From: Siphlonurus alternatus
Lineage: Eukaryota; Arthropoda; Insecta; Ephemeroptera; Siphlonuridae
NCBI GenBank assembly: GCA_949825025.1
Contig: OX463786.1
Location: forward strand, 8,047,094 to 8,111,093
Reading direction: 5' to 3'
DNA: 64,000 bases
Below, in pieces: positions 35,796 through 47,010 of this stretch. Position 1 is the first letter of the stretch. The number at the start of each line of letters is the position of its first letter. The translations under genes were made by a program, and so were the position numbers. The notes beneath the pieces are model-generated. The model saw only the letters and a list, made by a program, of their open reading frames with translations, made no database searches and was not told the origin of the DNA.

Positions 35796-36269
35796 TTAAA
35801 ATACGAATATGAGATACAGACAACCTACAATTACGACTATTTTCGTAAAGAATTTTAAATCGATTTACCTATATAACTTTTCAAGATGAAATCTATGACG
35901 TACATACATACGCTATTATACAACATGGAGAAGCAATAACAACGTAATTATTGACAAACTATGTTTTCAATTATTAAATAAACATGAAACTCCCACTGTA
36001 GAGTGTTTAGTTTACAAATTTAATAAGAGGTGGATTTTACACCTAGAGACTCCAATAAACTTTATACCTCTTCTGTTTGTTGACGTTGCTGACACAATAC
36101 GCGTCACATTTAATTAAGATTTTCGTCGTATTGGAAATATTGATTGACTGTTGGTAGCGAAAGATCTTACTGGTCCAACTCGAGCCGAATATTTACGAGT
36201 GTCTCCGACCGCCACCTAAATGAATGTGATTGCAGTGTATGTAATATAATTACGCAATTTTGATAAATA

Positions 36270-36690
36270 GTAGATGTGTCAGCCTGAATGAGGTTTTCCA
36301 CGGTTTCCTTTGTATATTGGAGAATTGACCTCAATTTTTTTATTGCAGAAATGGATAGAGGGTTCAAATCAGATTTTTTATAGCCCTGGAAGTATTTTTA
36401 AAAAATTATTGAAAGTCTTTTTTGTGACATCACGTAGCGGCAAGTCCTATCCTTTTCTTAAAGGAAAGGCGCCTCGTGACGTCATCAACAGGACTTTCAA
36501 TAATTTTTAAAAATGTGAAAAAAATCAGGGTTGCATAACTTTGCACCCTCTATCCATTTCTGCAAAAAAATAAATTGAAGTCGATACTCCATTACGTCAG
36601 CGAATGCTGGCGGGACGCGTAACAGGCCGTATAGCTACCATAATTTTTCTTCCTTATCCTTATTTGCGCTCGATCAAGGTACAGGTAAAT
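36270..36690 (+). mobile_element. SINE-like copy split by a family A element
   Basis: CAGCCTGAATGAGGTTTTCC and ACGGTTTCCT at the left; CAGCGAATGCTGGCGGGACG, AGGCCGT and TTCCTTATCC at the right. The family A element 36319-36590 lies between. The two halves are continuous in copy 1 at 14245. Confidence 0.6.
36319..36590. mobile_element. Family A MITE, copy 8, inside a SINE-like copy
   Basis: GGAGAATTGACCTCAATT to TTGAAGTCGATACTCC. Slightly shortened; the arms and CGTGACGTCATC centre are present. Confidence 0.8.
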
Positions 36691-36760
36691 TTCATGCTGT
36701 GATACCTCTGGACATCACGAACTTTACTCCTGCCTTTCTTACTAAAACTCCAGCTCCAAT

Positions 36761-37076
36761 GGAGTACCGACCTCAAAATTTTTTATTGCAGAAATGGATA
36801 GAGGGTGCAAAAATATGCTACTCTGAATATTTTCAGATTTTTTTGAGAGCAGGAAGTATTTTTAAAAAATTATTGCAAGTCCATTTTGATGACGTCTGGA
36901 GGCGCCTCTCCTTAAGACAAGGATAAGACATTAACACCCGTGACGTCATAAAACGGACTTTCAATAATATTTTAAAAATACATCCCGGTCTCAGAAAAAT
37001 CTGAAAAAATTCAGAGTAGCATATTTTTGCACCCTCTATCAATTTCTGCAATAAAAAAATTTGAGGTTGGTACTCC
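36761..37076. mobile_element. Family A MITE, copy 9
   Basis: 316 bp; GGAGTACCGACCTCAAAA to TTGAGGTTGGTACTCC, AT on both sides. Centre TGATGACGTCTGGAGGCGCC. Confidence 0.85.
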
Positions 37077-37627
37077 ATAGACTAAGAGATACAGATTTGA
37101 AACTTAAGGGGAGGGGGGGTAAAAAAGCACTCATTCTATCAAAATCAATTGAGTTTTGGTTCACGGCGCCTCGCATGTTGCTGCGTGGTAACACCTACAA
37201 ACAAAGCAAGAGAAAAGTTTGTGGTATCCAGGGATTTTAGGTTGCGTAGCAACTCCTTGAAACAGAGAATGCGAGTTCTAAAAATTTTATATTTCCAATT
37301 TAGGGGGGACTTAGGGATTTAAATTTACATTTCAAAAGTATATACAATAAGATACTACATACATTCTATATAAATGTGTAACATGCAAATATATATTTAT
37401 TATTTAGGAAATATGAAAAAAAAAAAAAATGAAAAAAATCAAAAGATTCCTTTGCCATAAACGAGGAAACAATGTTGCAAAATTATTGTACTGTGATTAC
37501 TGCAGTGTAGGAAGTAAGTTATTATTATGTAACTGTGTTCAATACATCGATATTGATCATTGCAAAGGAGCACTTAGGTTTAGAGTTTGAGTAGACGAGT
37601 GTTCCCCTAAAGTTTCAATGGTTAAAT

Positions 37628-37946
37628 GAAGTATCGACCTAATTTTTTTTATTGCAGAAATGGATAGAGCGTGCAAAGTTATGCTACCCTGATTTTTTTT
37701 TCAGATTTTTTAGAGCCCTGGAAATATTTTTTAAAAATTATTGAAAGTCATTTTTATGATGTCACGCGGCAGCAAGTCCTATCTTTTTCTTAAGAAACGG
37801 CGTCTCGTGACGTCACAAAAAGGAATCTCAATAATTTTTTTAAAAATAGTTCCCGGTCTAAAAAAAATCTGAAAAAAATCAGGGTAGCATATAACTTTGC
37901 ACGCTCTATTCATTTCTGCAATAAAAAAAATTGAGGTCAATTCTCC
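37628..37946. mobile_element. Family A MITE, copy 10
   Basis: GAAGTATCGACCTAATTT to TTGAGGTCAATTCTCC, AT on both sides. Carries the usual arms and CGTCTCGTGACGTCAC. Confidence 0.85.
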
Positions 37947-38470
37947 ATTCAGTGAATAAACTTTATTACTTTATTAAATTTTATTTAAACGTATTGTTTT
38001 GTTCTTTATTTTTTATTATTATTATTATTATTATTGCTGCAATCGATGTAAATTTACCACATGTCATATTTTATGTTGCTCGTACCGAGTTTTACATAAT
38101 TTTCAACTCAGTTTTATGTCATGTATATATTATAAGCTTTATATGTAATTGGGTGGAAAATATATTAAAAAAATATACAAAAAAATGAAAATAAAATTAT
38201 CTTATATTGTAATTGTTTGATATCCTTGACAACGATCATGGTCAAAAAATATTAATATTGTAAAATGTAAATTATTGTAAAATGATAATTGTGCTTTGTA
38301 CCAGAAGTGCATATCTCCATATTATATGCTTTTAGTTTAATTTGAGTGGATTAAAACATTTTTCTCTTTATACGAAAATCTAACACTACCTCAAAATAAT
38401 TTATGGCACTTGGTACTCTCTATATCATATATGAATAAAGCCTTGCGGCCTTGTCGTTAATCATTATCAA
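37947..38470. other. Intergenic DNA, nothing specific
   Basis: A+T-rich with a short (TTA)n tract near 38013. Confidence 0.4.
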
Positions 38471-38684
38471 GGTTGGCTTTATACAGGTTAAGCCTCCGAT
38501 TTGACCAATGTTAACGGACTTAGCCAATCAGATTCAAGTATTCCAGGACCCATCGTGCCGCGAAACTTTGAATGCGTCCATGATGCAATGCTATTTTTGA
38601 ATTTTCGCGGTGCAATGGGTCCTGGAAATAGTGGAAAAATGACGCACGAAATACGCACGTGGCTTAACCTTTATAAAGCCAACC
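38471..38684. repeat. Hairpin element, GGTTGGCTTTATA ends
   Basis: GGTTGGCTTTATACAGGTTA pairs with TAACCTTTATAAAGCCAACC; TTCCAGGACCCATCGTGCCG pairs with CGGTGCAATGGGTCCTGGAA. Lies inside the repeat whose other copy is at 34430-34520. Confidence 0.65.
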
Positions 38685-38764
38685 TTAATCACCATGATCC
38701 GTAAGAATAACACAGGGCATGGTGATTAACAAGGCTGCAAATGGGAAATTTTCCAAGGTGAAGA

Positions 38765-39380
38765 GTGTACATTGTATAAATCAATATTTTGTAATGTATG
38801 TAAAATGTTTTTTAATGTTATATATTGGATATTTATTATATTATATCCTATACTTACTACAGTAAAAGATGTTAAAGTAGATGGAACATTACAAATAGTT
38901 TCAATAAATACACCTGATAATATTACTAGTTATCCCTCTTGGGCCAATTAGAATCATAAAAAAAAAAAATCAGGGTAGAGGTAACGCAATAATATTTTGA
39001 GATAATCAAGCTTTTGCTCCCTATTGGTATATTTTCCTGGAATTTTGCAGAAAAGTAATCATAGCTCGAAATCAGCAGTTCGAGATTTTCTTTCGGAATG
39101 AGTTAGTAAAAAGTAAAAACTTCAAAATTTGTGTTGCAAACTACCACTATAGGGCCAAATCAATATTTTTTTTTTGCTATTCAACTATGAAGATGACAAT
39201 CTGAGAGCAGTCCATGATAAACTTGGACTTCACAGCATCCATCTTGAAAATGTACAAAATTGTTAAAAAAAATTACTTTTAAATGGAAAAAAATTAAATG
39301 AGAAAACTAAATTGATATGCAGTTCTCTTCTAAATTTAATTTTCTTATTTGTTAAATAAAAATAAATATTTTTCTAATAA
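38765..39380. other. Intergenic DNA, nothing specific
   Basis: A+T-rich with no feature that can be supported. Confidence 0.4.
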
Positions 39381-39388
39381 GTTTTAAC

Positions 39389-39555
39389 CAGGCTCGAACT
39401 GGCCATAAGGCTGGGTCAGGAATCCCTGACTGGCCCCTCAGAATTTTAACACAGGAGCATAGGAAACGTAGCCTCAGACCCCCTGAAAAGTGGCCCCTGC
39501 TGCCTGTAATGCCTATATGGCCCTGACTAGCCCCTAGCTTCCCAGTCCGAGCCTG
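39389..39555. mobile_element. hAT-like MITE, CAGGCTCG ends
   Basis: CAGGCTCGAACTGGCC at the left pairs with CCAGTCCGAGCCTG at the right. Both sides carry the identical 8-mer GTTTTAAC (39381-39388 and 39556-39563). Textbook hAT target duplication; the interior is G+C-rich and non-coding. Confidence 0.9.
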
Positions 39556-40121
39556 GTTTTAACCTTATAAAGGTGAGGTTAAAAAATTTGCGAGCTATGC
39601 AGGTTGCATAATTTATAAGTTACCCGAAACAGCTGATTTTCCATCTACTTTAAAATGTAACACATCAAGTAGAAACGATCTTTTTTTTAAAAAAAAACTT
39701 CAATAAATAAAACATAAATAAACAGTACATAAAAATAATTATTTATTTGTAAAATTAAATTGAAAAATAGAAGTGTATTAATTAATATCATTCAAAGAAC
39801 ACCTAATCAGTATTACTAGTATTTTTCATTAGTGTTGAAAGGGCTGATTTTTTCTCTACCCTATATATAAAGCTTTTATATAAAGCTGATTTTTTCTCTA
39901 CCCTATATAATAAGCTTTTATATAAAGCTAATGATATAAATCAAATTACAAATTTGTATTGAAAATTGCTACATACAGAACGATTCGCCCAATTTCATCG
40001 CATTATTTACACCTATATATAGCTGTTTTGCTACAATGACAGTGAATTCAAAGAACACATATTTAATTGCTTAAGAGTTAACTTAAAAAAATTTATACTA
40101 AATTAAGAATACTGAGAAAAT

Positions 40122-40669
40122 GGGGAATTCTCTTACAAATCAAATTTTAATTTAACTAAACTATAAATTATGATAGGGTACATATTAACAATAAGTTTGA
40201 CTTAAGTTTCAACTTTTTTAACTCAAATTTGGGGACTCTGAAGGAATTACTAGAATAAGGGGCAAAGTATGCAACCTGCGCGCAAACCTGAAAACTGTGA
40301 CGTAGAAACTCCCTAGTTAACACACAACAACTGCCTGATATCATAGTTTGAGTGTCAAGGAGTGATTGGCTATAAATTTTAGTAACACGATCGAAATCAG
40401 TGAGTTTTTCTACCCTAGTATCACAAGTTTTATCCCTAATATCAGTTTACTTTAAGAGTGATAATCGAAAATATAAATTTATTGCAGGTAAAATTCACCT
40501 GCTAAGCAGTTTCTACGTCACGTTTTGGCGCTAAATTAAAAAAAAAGATTTTTAAAAAATTCCCATGTCTCCAATTTTGAAAATTGAAACTTTTTTTGTC
40601 TTGGGACATTTAGTTTCAAGGCATAGAGCATCTGAAAAAAAAAATAAAATAAATGTAGGAGAATTCCCC
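40122..40669 (+). mobile_element. Family B MITE, copy 3 (intact)
   Basis: 548 bp; GGGGAATTCTCTTACAAATC to GTAGGAGAATTCCCC, AT on both sides. Serves as the uninterrupted reference for the copy at 12339. Confidence 0.85.
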
Positions 40670-41225
40670 ATTGTTAATAAAACTTTTTTTTTTAATATTC
40701 CCGATAATAAATTGCATGACGATGAATCTCACTGTCAATAATATAAGGTATCACAACTTACCTCTCTTCGATTTTAATAAGAAACTTTATTAAATTTTAA
40801 TATCGCTATCTATAAATGGAGTAAAACTTTGAAATAAATCTGTCTTATATCAATTTTATGATGAAAATTGAAGAAGAAATTTAATAATATAGAGCCTTAA
40901 TGAATGCAGATACTAAAAATAGAACTGACATTGTGATGAAACCACTTCCTGGAATTTTCTCAAACCCATAAAAGTTTTAGAACATTCTCAAATTTTAAAA
41001 AATATTAGTAGAGAATGATTGAAGAAATGTGTAAGTTTCTACTTGATATTTTTGTAATTTAAAGTATTTCTATATATATTAAATATATAATAAAACTGCA
41101 GTACAAAAAAAATATAAATGTATTTGTAACGTTATTTTGTGTACATAAAAATAAGGTTGTTTAATAAAGTACATACATGTAATATGTAAAAATGTTGTTT
41201 TCTTTTTTATTTGAAGGATCAAAAA
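40670..41225. other. Intergenic DNA, nothing specific
   Basis: A+T-rich with no recognisable feature. Confidence 0.4.
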
Positions 41226-41408
41226 TTAGATTATTGACATCACAAATCTATTGCTGAAATGGATAGAAGGGATAGAAGGATATGCTAATCTTTTTTTTTT
41301 TTTTTTTTTAGATTTTTAACAGAGCAATGTTTTTTTTTTTTTTTTTTTAGGCCTGAAAATGCACACAACACTTTCAATAACTTAAGAAAAAAGTTTCCGG
41401 GCTTTAAA
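41226..41408. repeat. Decayed family A fragment
   Basis: ATTGCTGAAATGGATAGAAG, GATATGCTAATC and GTTTCCGGGCTTTAAAAATC are family A hallmarks without recognisable termini. It abuts copy 11. Confidence 0.5.
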
Positions 41409-41417
41409 AATCAGAAT

Positions 41418-41736
41418 GGAGTACCGACCTCAAATTTTTTATTATTGCAGAAATGGATAGAGGGTGCAAAAATATGCTACTCTGATTTTTTTTTAGATTT
41501 TTTAGGGACCGGGAAGTATTGCTAAAAAGTTTTGGCGAGGTCGGGTTCGAATCCACGTCCCTTTTGGGTCTTATCTTTTATTACGAGAGGCGGCAAGAGG
41601 CGGCACTTTTTCTGCATTTTCAATAATTTTTTAAAAATACTTCCCGGTCTCAGAAAAATCTGAAAAAATTCAGAGTAGCATATTTTTGCACCCTCTATCC
41701 ATTTCTGCAATAAAAAAATTTTGACGTCGGTAGTCC
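41418..41736. mobile_element. Family A MITE, copy 11 (B-box-like centre)
   Basis: GGAGTACCGACCTCAAAT to TGACGTCGGTAGTCC, AT on both sides. The centre holds GGCGAGGTCGGGTTCGAATC, which resembles a pol III B box, in place of the usual TGACGTCA hairpin tip. Confidence 0.8.
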
Positions 41737-41935
41737 ATAGCAAAAATTTGCATCCTCTCATTTCTGCAATATACAAATGTTGGTATTTATACGTACTCCG
41801 TACGTTGTTTAGGTTGTACTGTACAAATGTGGAACTCACCGTCATGTCAAAATTATTGAAATGTAACACATAACCTCACGGTTCTTTATGTGTAATAAAT
41901 AAATACAAAATACAAATTAACGCATTTGTATTAAT

Positions 41936-42503
41936 GGGCGCGATTCACGAAGCAATTAGCCAGGTTTCTAACCACGTTTAGCTTAACCACGTTTTTAACT
42001 AGGTGGTTTAACACGTAAAACAGGTATAGTTAAACGTAGTTAAGGTAGAGATAACGCCGAACAGCTGTTCGACGTAATCCCCTTTGATTAACATGTAAAC
42101 CTTATCAAATTGACAAAAATTCTGAAATTTTTTTGAGAGGCAGATATTAGTGTCTAAAAGCCATAGAAAAAATTGCAAAACAATTTAACAAGCCGATTTT
42201 TTTTAATTATTTTTTTTTAATTTTCAGCATAGGGCTTTCCTTCCCATGGAGAGCCAAACTAAAAAATTAATTTAAAAAAATCGGCTCGTTAAATGTTTTT
42301 GAAACTTTTTCTATAGATTTTAGGCACTAATATCTGCCTCTCAAAAAAATTTCAGAATTTTTGTCAATTTGCTAAGGTTTACATGTTAATCAAAGGGGAT
42401 TTACGTCAAACAGCTGTTCGACGTTATCTCTCTACCTTTAAGCTAAACGTGAAAACGTGGTTAGAAAGAAACTTGGCTAACTTCTCTTTTTAAATCGCAC
42501 CCA
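41936..42503. mobile_element. Family H hairpin, copy 2, carrying a TTAA insertion
   Basis: GGGCGCGATTCACGAAGCAA and AACCACGTTTAGCTTAACC at the left, AACGTGGTTAGAAAG and AATCGCACCCAAT at the right. A family C relative (42044-42437) splits it. Copy 1 at 30350 shows the uninterrupted arrangement AACGTGGTTAAGCTAAACG. Confidence 0.7.
42044..42437. mobile_element. TTAA hairpin related to the 4526 element
   Basis: GGTAGAGATAACGCCGAACA at the left and CGTTATCTCTCTACC at the right; TTAA at 42040-42043 and 42438-42441. It shares ACATGTAAACCTTA, GGCAGATATTAG-like and AGGGCTTTCC blocks with the outer element at 4526. Confidence 0.75.
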
Positions 42504-42877
42504 ATGTATCTAGTTCACCTCCTGGTGTATTCTGTTCTCCTAATACTCTAGCGTGAGCACCAGCTTATTTGACCCCATCACGCGACTTCAATCAAGGCTG
42601 TTTCTCCAGTGTCATGTTGTGCTATTCCACTGTCCGATTACTACATTGCTGTATTAGGAGAACATCAAAGTCTAGAAGCAGTAAATTAATTACAAATTTT
42701 AACACTAGGTGACGTGAGCGTACAGACATATCAGTCAGTAGTTTAACTTATTGAATGTAGGTGGCTGTATTGATATATTTAAATTTTATTAACAGGTGGC
42801 TAGTTTTAAATAATTGTATTTGTTACTAAAGTACTTGTAAGGTATTTCTGATAATATTTAGGATACCGAAAGCTTAA
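42504..42877. other. Intergenic DNA, nothing specific
   Basis: Includes CTCCTAATACTC and GTATTAGGAG about 120 bp apart, a small inverted pair at 42537-42662. Confidence 0.4.
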
Positions 42878-43524
42878 AGTAAAGTGCGCGCTAGAAAAAA
42901 AAGTTGAGTTAGTATTTTCTAAAAATAGTTCAAGTAGTCCTCCATATCAAACCAAAATTAAAAAAATTCTATCTCAAATAGGTTTGCCAGAAAAAAATTG
43001 CAAAGTCAGAGTGAACGCGTCGCTTAACATGGGGCCTTACCTGACAAAAACCCTCGAATATCTCGAAAAAATACACCGTTAGGTGGTATGAAAAAAATAT
43101 AGTGATGTTCTATGACCCAAGCTTTAACCAAAAACCGATTAAAAAAATTTCTCTCGAATCCATTTTTCCGTAAAAAAAATAATAAAAAATCTTATGGGAA
43201 TTAACATGGTAGATTTTCTTGATTTTTTTACGGAAAAATGGATTCGAGAGAAATTTTTTTTAATCGGTTTTTGGTTAAAGCTTGGGTCATAGAACATCAC
43301 TATATTTTTTTCATACCACCAAACGGTGTATTTTTTCGAGATATTCGAGGGTTTTTGTCAGGTAAGGCCCCATGTTAAGCGACGCGTTCACTCTGACTTT
43401 GCAATTTTTTTCTGGCAAACCTATTTGAGATAGAATTTTTTGAATTTTGGTTTGATATGGAGGACTACTTGAACTATTTTTAGAAAATACTAACTCAACT
43501 TTTTTTTCTAGCGCGCACTTTACT
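42878..43524. mobile_element. Family F TTAA hairpin, copy 1
   Basis: 647 bp, almost perfectly self-complementary: AGTAAAGTGCGCGCTAGAAA pairs with TTCTAGCGCGCACTTTACT; TTAA at 42874-42877 and 43525-43528. Centre near 43200 (TTATGGGAATTAACATGG). The 82-codon frames in the arms are artefacts of the palindrome. Confidence 0.88.
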
Positions 43525-43685
43525 TTAAAAAATGTATAAATAAAATTATTTAAAAACATAATAACTATAACTTTAAAATATAATTTACAAAATGTCTATT
43601 AATTAACGACTCTCATGTCAAATTATAATCATGACTGTCAGGTATTAAATTTATGGAAATTGTTTCATGATATAGTATTATAGAC

Positions 43686-43823
43686 CAAGCGCGGATCCAG
43701 AACAAAATTTCGAGGGCTGCCTCCATTCATTGTTAAAAAACAAATTTGGAGTGGGAGAAATGCCTATATACCCCATGTTAAATCCAACATTTCCACAGCC
43801 CCCCCCCCCCTCAATTCGCGCCT
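43686..43823. mobile_element. Family J hAT-like MITE, copy 4
   Basis: CAAGCGCGGATCCAGAAC at the left, a C run then AATTCGCGCC at the right. CATGTTAAATCCAACATTT is shared with copies 2 and 6. The 8-bp duplication cannot be recognised, so the ends are decayed. Confidence 0.6.
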
Positions 43824-44141
43824 ATAGTAGCCCATACACTCCTTGTATGCATACTCTTCCATCGTTGTATATTTTCAATCTAAGAGAATAACCACGTGTT
43901 ACATTTTATTACGATGTATAATATAATACAGTCTAAAAAGTGAGAGTTGATGACTGAAAATTTCCGGAAGTGACGTAAATTACGTAGTTCCGATTTTATT
44001 TATTCCTCAATTGGAAGCGAAATCATAGCCTTCATATTGGACCAATGATCAAGGCTCTATGGTAGAAAATTCGTCTCGCTTGTATAGACTGTAGGTAGGC
44101 AACCTAATTCGTATTGAAGCTGAACAAGTTGCCTAACCTCT

Positions 44142-44274
44142 AGGCGCTATTAGTTTTAACCAGGTTTCTAACCACGTTTAACTAGATGGTTTAACAAGTA
44201 AAACAGGTATAGTTAAACGTGTTGTTAACGTGGTTAGAAACCTGGCTAACTCATGCTTAGTGGAATAGCGCCCA
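44142..44274. repeat. Family H hairpin, copy 3 (different outer ends)
   Basis: AGGCGCTATTAG at the left pairs with AATAGCGCCC at the right; the core CAGGTTTCTAACCACGTTTA with AACGTGGTTAGAAACCTGG is shared with copies 1 and 2. Confidence 0.65.
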
Positions 44275-45762
44275 TTAAGTTGTTAAATACTGAAAAACTT
44301 ATGATAGTAATATATTATTGTGTGTAAAAAATAAAGTAATATCTTGCATTTCAAACAGCATAGAACACGGTGCATTAGACTACGTACTATTAGCTAGGCC
44401 AGTAAAATTTTAACACTAAAAAAGTATAATGTCTCGAAAATTAGAGATTATAAATCTTTACATGTTTATTTATTTTTTACTTGTGCGCAGCTGATACTAT
44501 AGTATAAAATAAAAATAAGACAATTATTACGATTTCTTTTTAGTTCTAAAACATTTTCGAAAGCTCTTTCTTTTTATTTTTTTACTCTTAAATTTCTCCT
44601 AAATTATAATACTGAAATTTATATTATAGAACTCTGGTTTTAGAAATATTGTATTTTTTTTTTTTAATTTTTATCATGTAGAGTGGAAAATATACTGAAT
44701 AATGGTTATATTTTATTTCTTTTTAAATTTATTGTTTCATCATTTTTACTACGTTGTTATATCATCCTCCGGGCAAAGTAATAAAAACTTTAAAAGGAGT
44801 TTAATATTTTATAATGTTTAACCATGCATGGGAAATTTAGTAAAAAGTGTATATAAATTGTACAATATACTTTTTATTTTACAAACTTTGATAAATATAC
44901 AACTCCCTCTCAGAAGTTTAAAAGCAAGGGAGTTTTTTTTTCCATTCATTTTACTGAACAATATATTATAGTTTTAAATGGTAACATTATACTAATATAA
45001 TACATTTAAAAAAGATTTTAAATATTCATTTATTAATATTCTCTTCAATTAATTAAACTTTCGATTCATACAATACTAATTTAAACTTTCTTAGTTTTAA
45101 AATAAAATTATATATATTTTTTTTTTACATCTATCATAACAAGCTTTGTTCGAGTAACCATTTTTTTTTATATAATTGAATTTTTTTATATAATCAATAT
45201 AATTGTTTTATAATAATTAAATTGACATATCCAACGTTATATAAATTACGAATAAATGTGAATAATGTTACAAATATACATTTTTTTCAACATTAATTTT
45301 TAACAAATAATTTAGATAATATTAGAACACTTTTAATGTTTTTTTTTTATAATCACATAATATTTGGCATTTACATGTAAAATATTTTTTCATCATTAAT
45401 TTTATAAATACAACAATAATAAAATTCAATATATACAATAGGGACACAAAAATTGTTGTATACAATAAACTACGGTATACCTGATCTAAATAACTTTAAA
45501 ACCATTAATAAAAAAATAAAATTTTAAATTGAATAAATTTGACGTTATGCAATATAACAAATCTAAGTTTACGTGTAGATTCGACTACGCGCGGCGGCCA
45601 TCTTGAAAGTCATAACATGGCTAAGATAGGGGGCGCCAGTCTGTCTAGACATATAGTCTAGCCATGTCAGGAGTTAATTTATATTTGTTTTACTGTAGTA
45701 AGATGCTTAAATTAATTAGAAGTGGATGAAAATATAAATTCGGCATTATTAGTATTTATAAT
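44275..45762. other. A+T-rich intergenic DNA with one G+C patch
   Basis: Mostly A+T-rich. At 45588-45665 CGCGCGGCGGCCATCTTGAA and GGGGGCGCCAGTCTG stand out, followed by a small hairpin TAGACATATAGTCTA. This could be a repeat remnant or a regulatory patch. Confidence 0.35.
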
Positions 45763-46635
45763 GGACAACATACATGAAAAAATTTTACTGTAGAAATCAA
45801 TAGAGAGTACCAAATTAAGCTACTCTGAATTTTTCTGATTTTTTTTGAAACCCAGAACTATTTTTAAATAATGGGGAATTCTCTCACAACTCAAATTTTA
45901 ATTTAACTACTATATTAAGATAGGGTACATATTAAAAAATAAGTTTGACTTAAGTTTCAACTTTTTAAACTCAAATTTGGGGACTCTGAAGGGATTATTA
46001 GAATAGGGGCAAAGTATGCAACCCGCGCTCAAACCTGAAAATTGTGACGTAGAAACTCCCTAGTTAACACACAACAACTGCCTGATATCATAATTTGAGC
46101 GTCAAGGAGTGATTGGCTATAAATTTTAGTAACACGATCGAAATCAGCGGGTTTTTCTACCCTAGTATCAATAGTTTTGTCTCCAATATCAGTTTATTTT
46201 AAGAGTGATAATCGAAAATATAAATTTATTGCAGGAAAATTTCGCCTGCTAGGCAGTTTCTACGTCACGTTTTGGCGCTAAATTCAAAAGAAGGAAGATT
46301 TTTAAAAAATTCCCTCGTCTCCAATTTTGAAGATTGAAACTTTTTTGTTTTGGGACATTTAATTTCAAGGCATAGAGCATCTGAAAAAAAATTAAAATAA
46401 ATGTAGGAGAATTCTCCATTATTGAAAGTGCGGCCACGCCCCCTGGAGGCGTCAATAGGCGTCCAGTCTCTATCCTTTTTATTAAGGCATCAGGGGTGCC
46501 AACTGAAATCACAGGACTTTCAATAATTGTTTGAAAATAGTTCCGGGTCTCAAAAAAATCTGAAAAAATTCAGAGTAGCATAATTTGGTACCCTCTATTC
46601 ATTTCTGTAATAAAAATTTTTCATGTATGTTGTCC
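45763..46635. mobile_element. Family A variant (GGACAACATACATG ends) split by family B
   Basis: GGACAACATACATGAAAAAA to TTTTCATGTATGTTGTCC, AT on both sides. It is interrupted at 45873-46417 by a complete family B copy. The truncated relative at 23717 is uninterrupted at that point. Confidence 0.85.
45873..46417 (+). mobile_element. Family B MITE, copy 4, inside a family A variant
   Basis: 545 bp; GGGGAATTCTCTCACAACTC to GTAGGAGAATTCTCC. The host reads TTTTTAAATA-AT-[B]-AT-TATTGAAAG, whereas the unoccupied relative (about 23817) reads TTTTTAAATAATTATTGAAA. This fixes an AT duplication for family B. Confidence 0.9.
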
Positions 46636-46870
46636 ATTTGAATTGAAGTTTTTGCCAAGCTGAAATTTACTTGCTATTCCAACTATCAAAAGTCCATACC
46701 TGAGAAAATGTTAAAGATTTTAGCTACTTTAGTAATGTCATTGTATAATAGAGATTACTTTTATAAAACTTATCATCGGACATACAGCTTTATATGATTT
46801 ACTAATAGTAGAGCTTATTTATACTTAGACTATAATATAAGGGGAATAGTATCATGAATGAAAATCTGAA

Positions 46871-47010
46871 GGGGCATTCACAAAGTCTTAAGGCCACATT
46901 TAAGGCTCGATAATTTAAAGCTTGATTTTAGACTTGTTTTTTACATCCAAAATTTCTGATCTTAAATTATTGAGCCTTAAATTGTGGCCTTAAGGCTTTG
47001 TGAATGCCCC
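46871..47010. repeat. Hairpin, GGGGCATTCACAAAG ends
   Basis: GGGGCATTCACAAAGTCTTA pairs with TAAGGCTTTGTGAATGCCCC; TAAGGCTCGATAATTTAA pairs with TTAAATTATTGAGCCTTA. 140 bp, single copy. Confidence 0.7.

Noticed and set aside
41525..41560. tRNA gene at the B-box-like sequence
   Set aside because: No A box or acceptor stem pairing at the right distance; it sits in the centre of a family A MITE.
43311..43559. 82-codon frame, and its relative at 58405-58683
   Set aside because: Both lie in arms of the family F hairpin; the same sequence is open in both orientations because it is palindromic.
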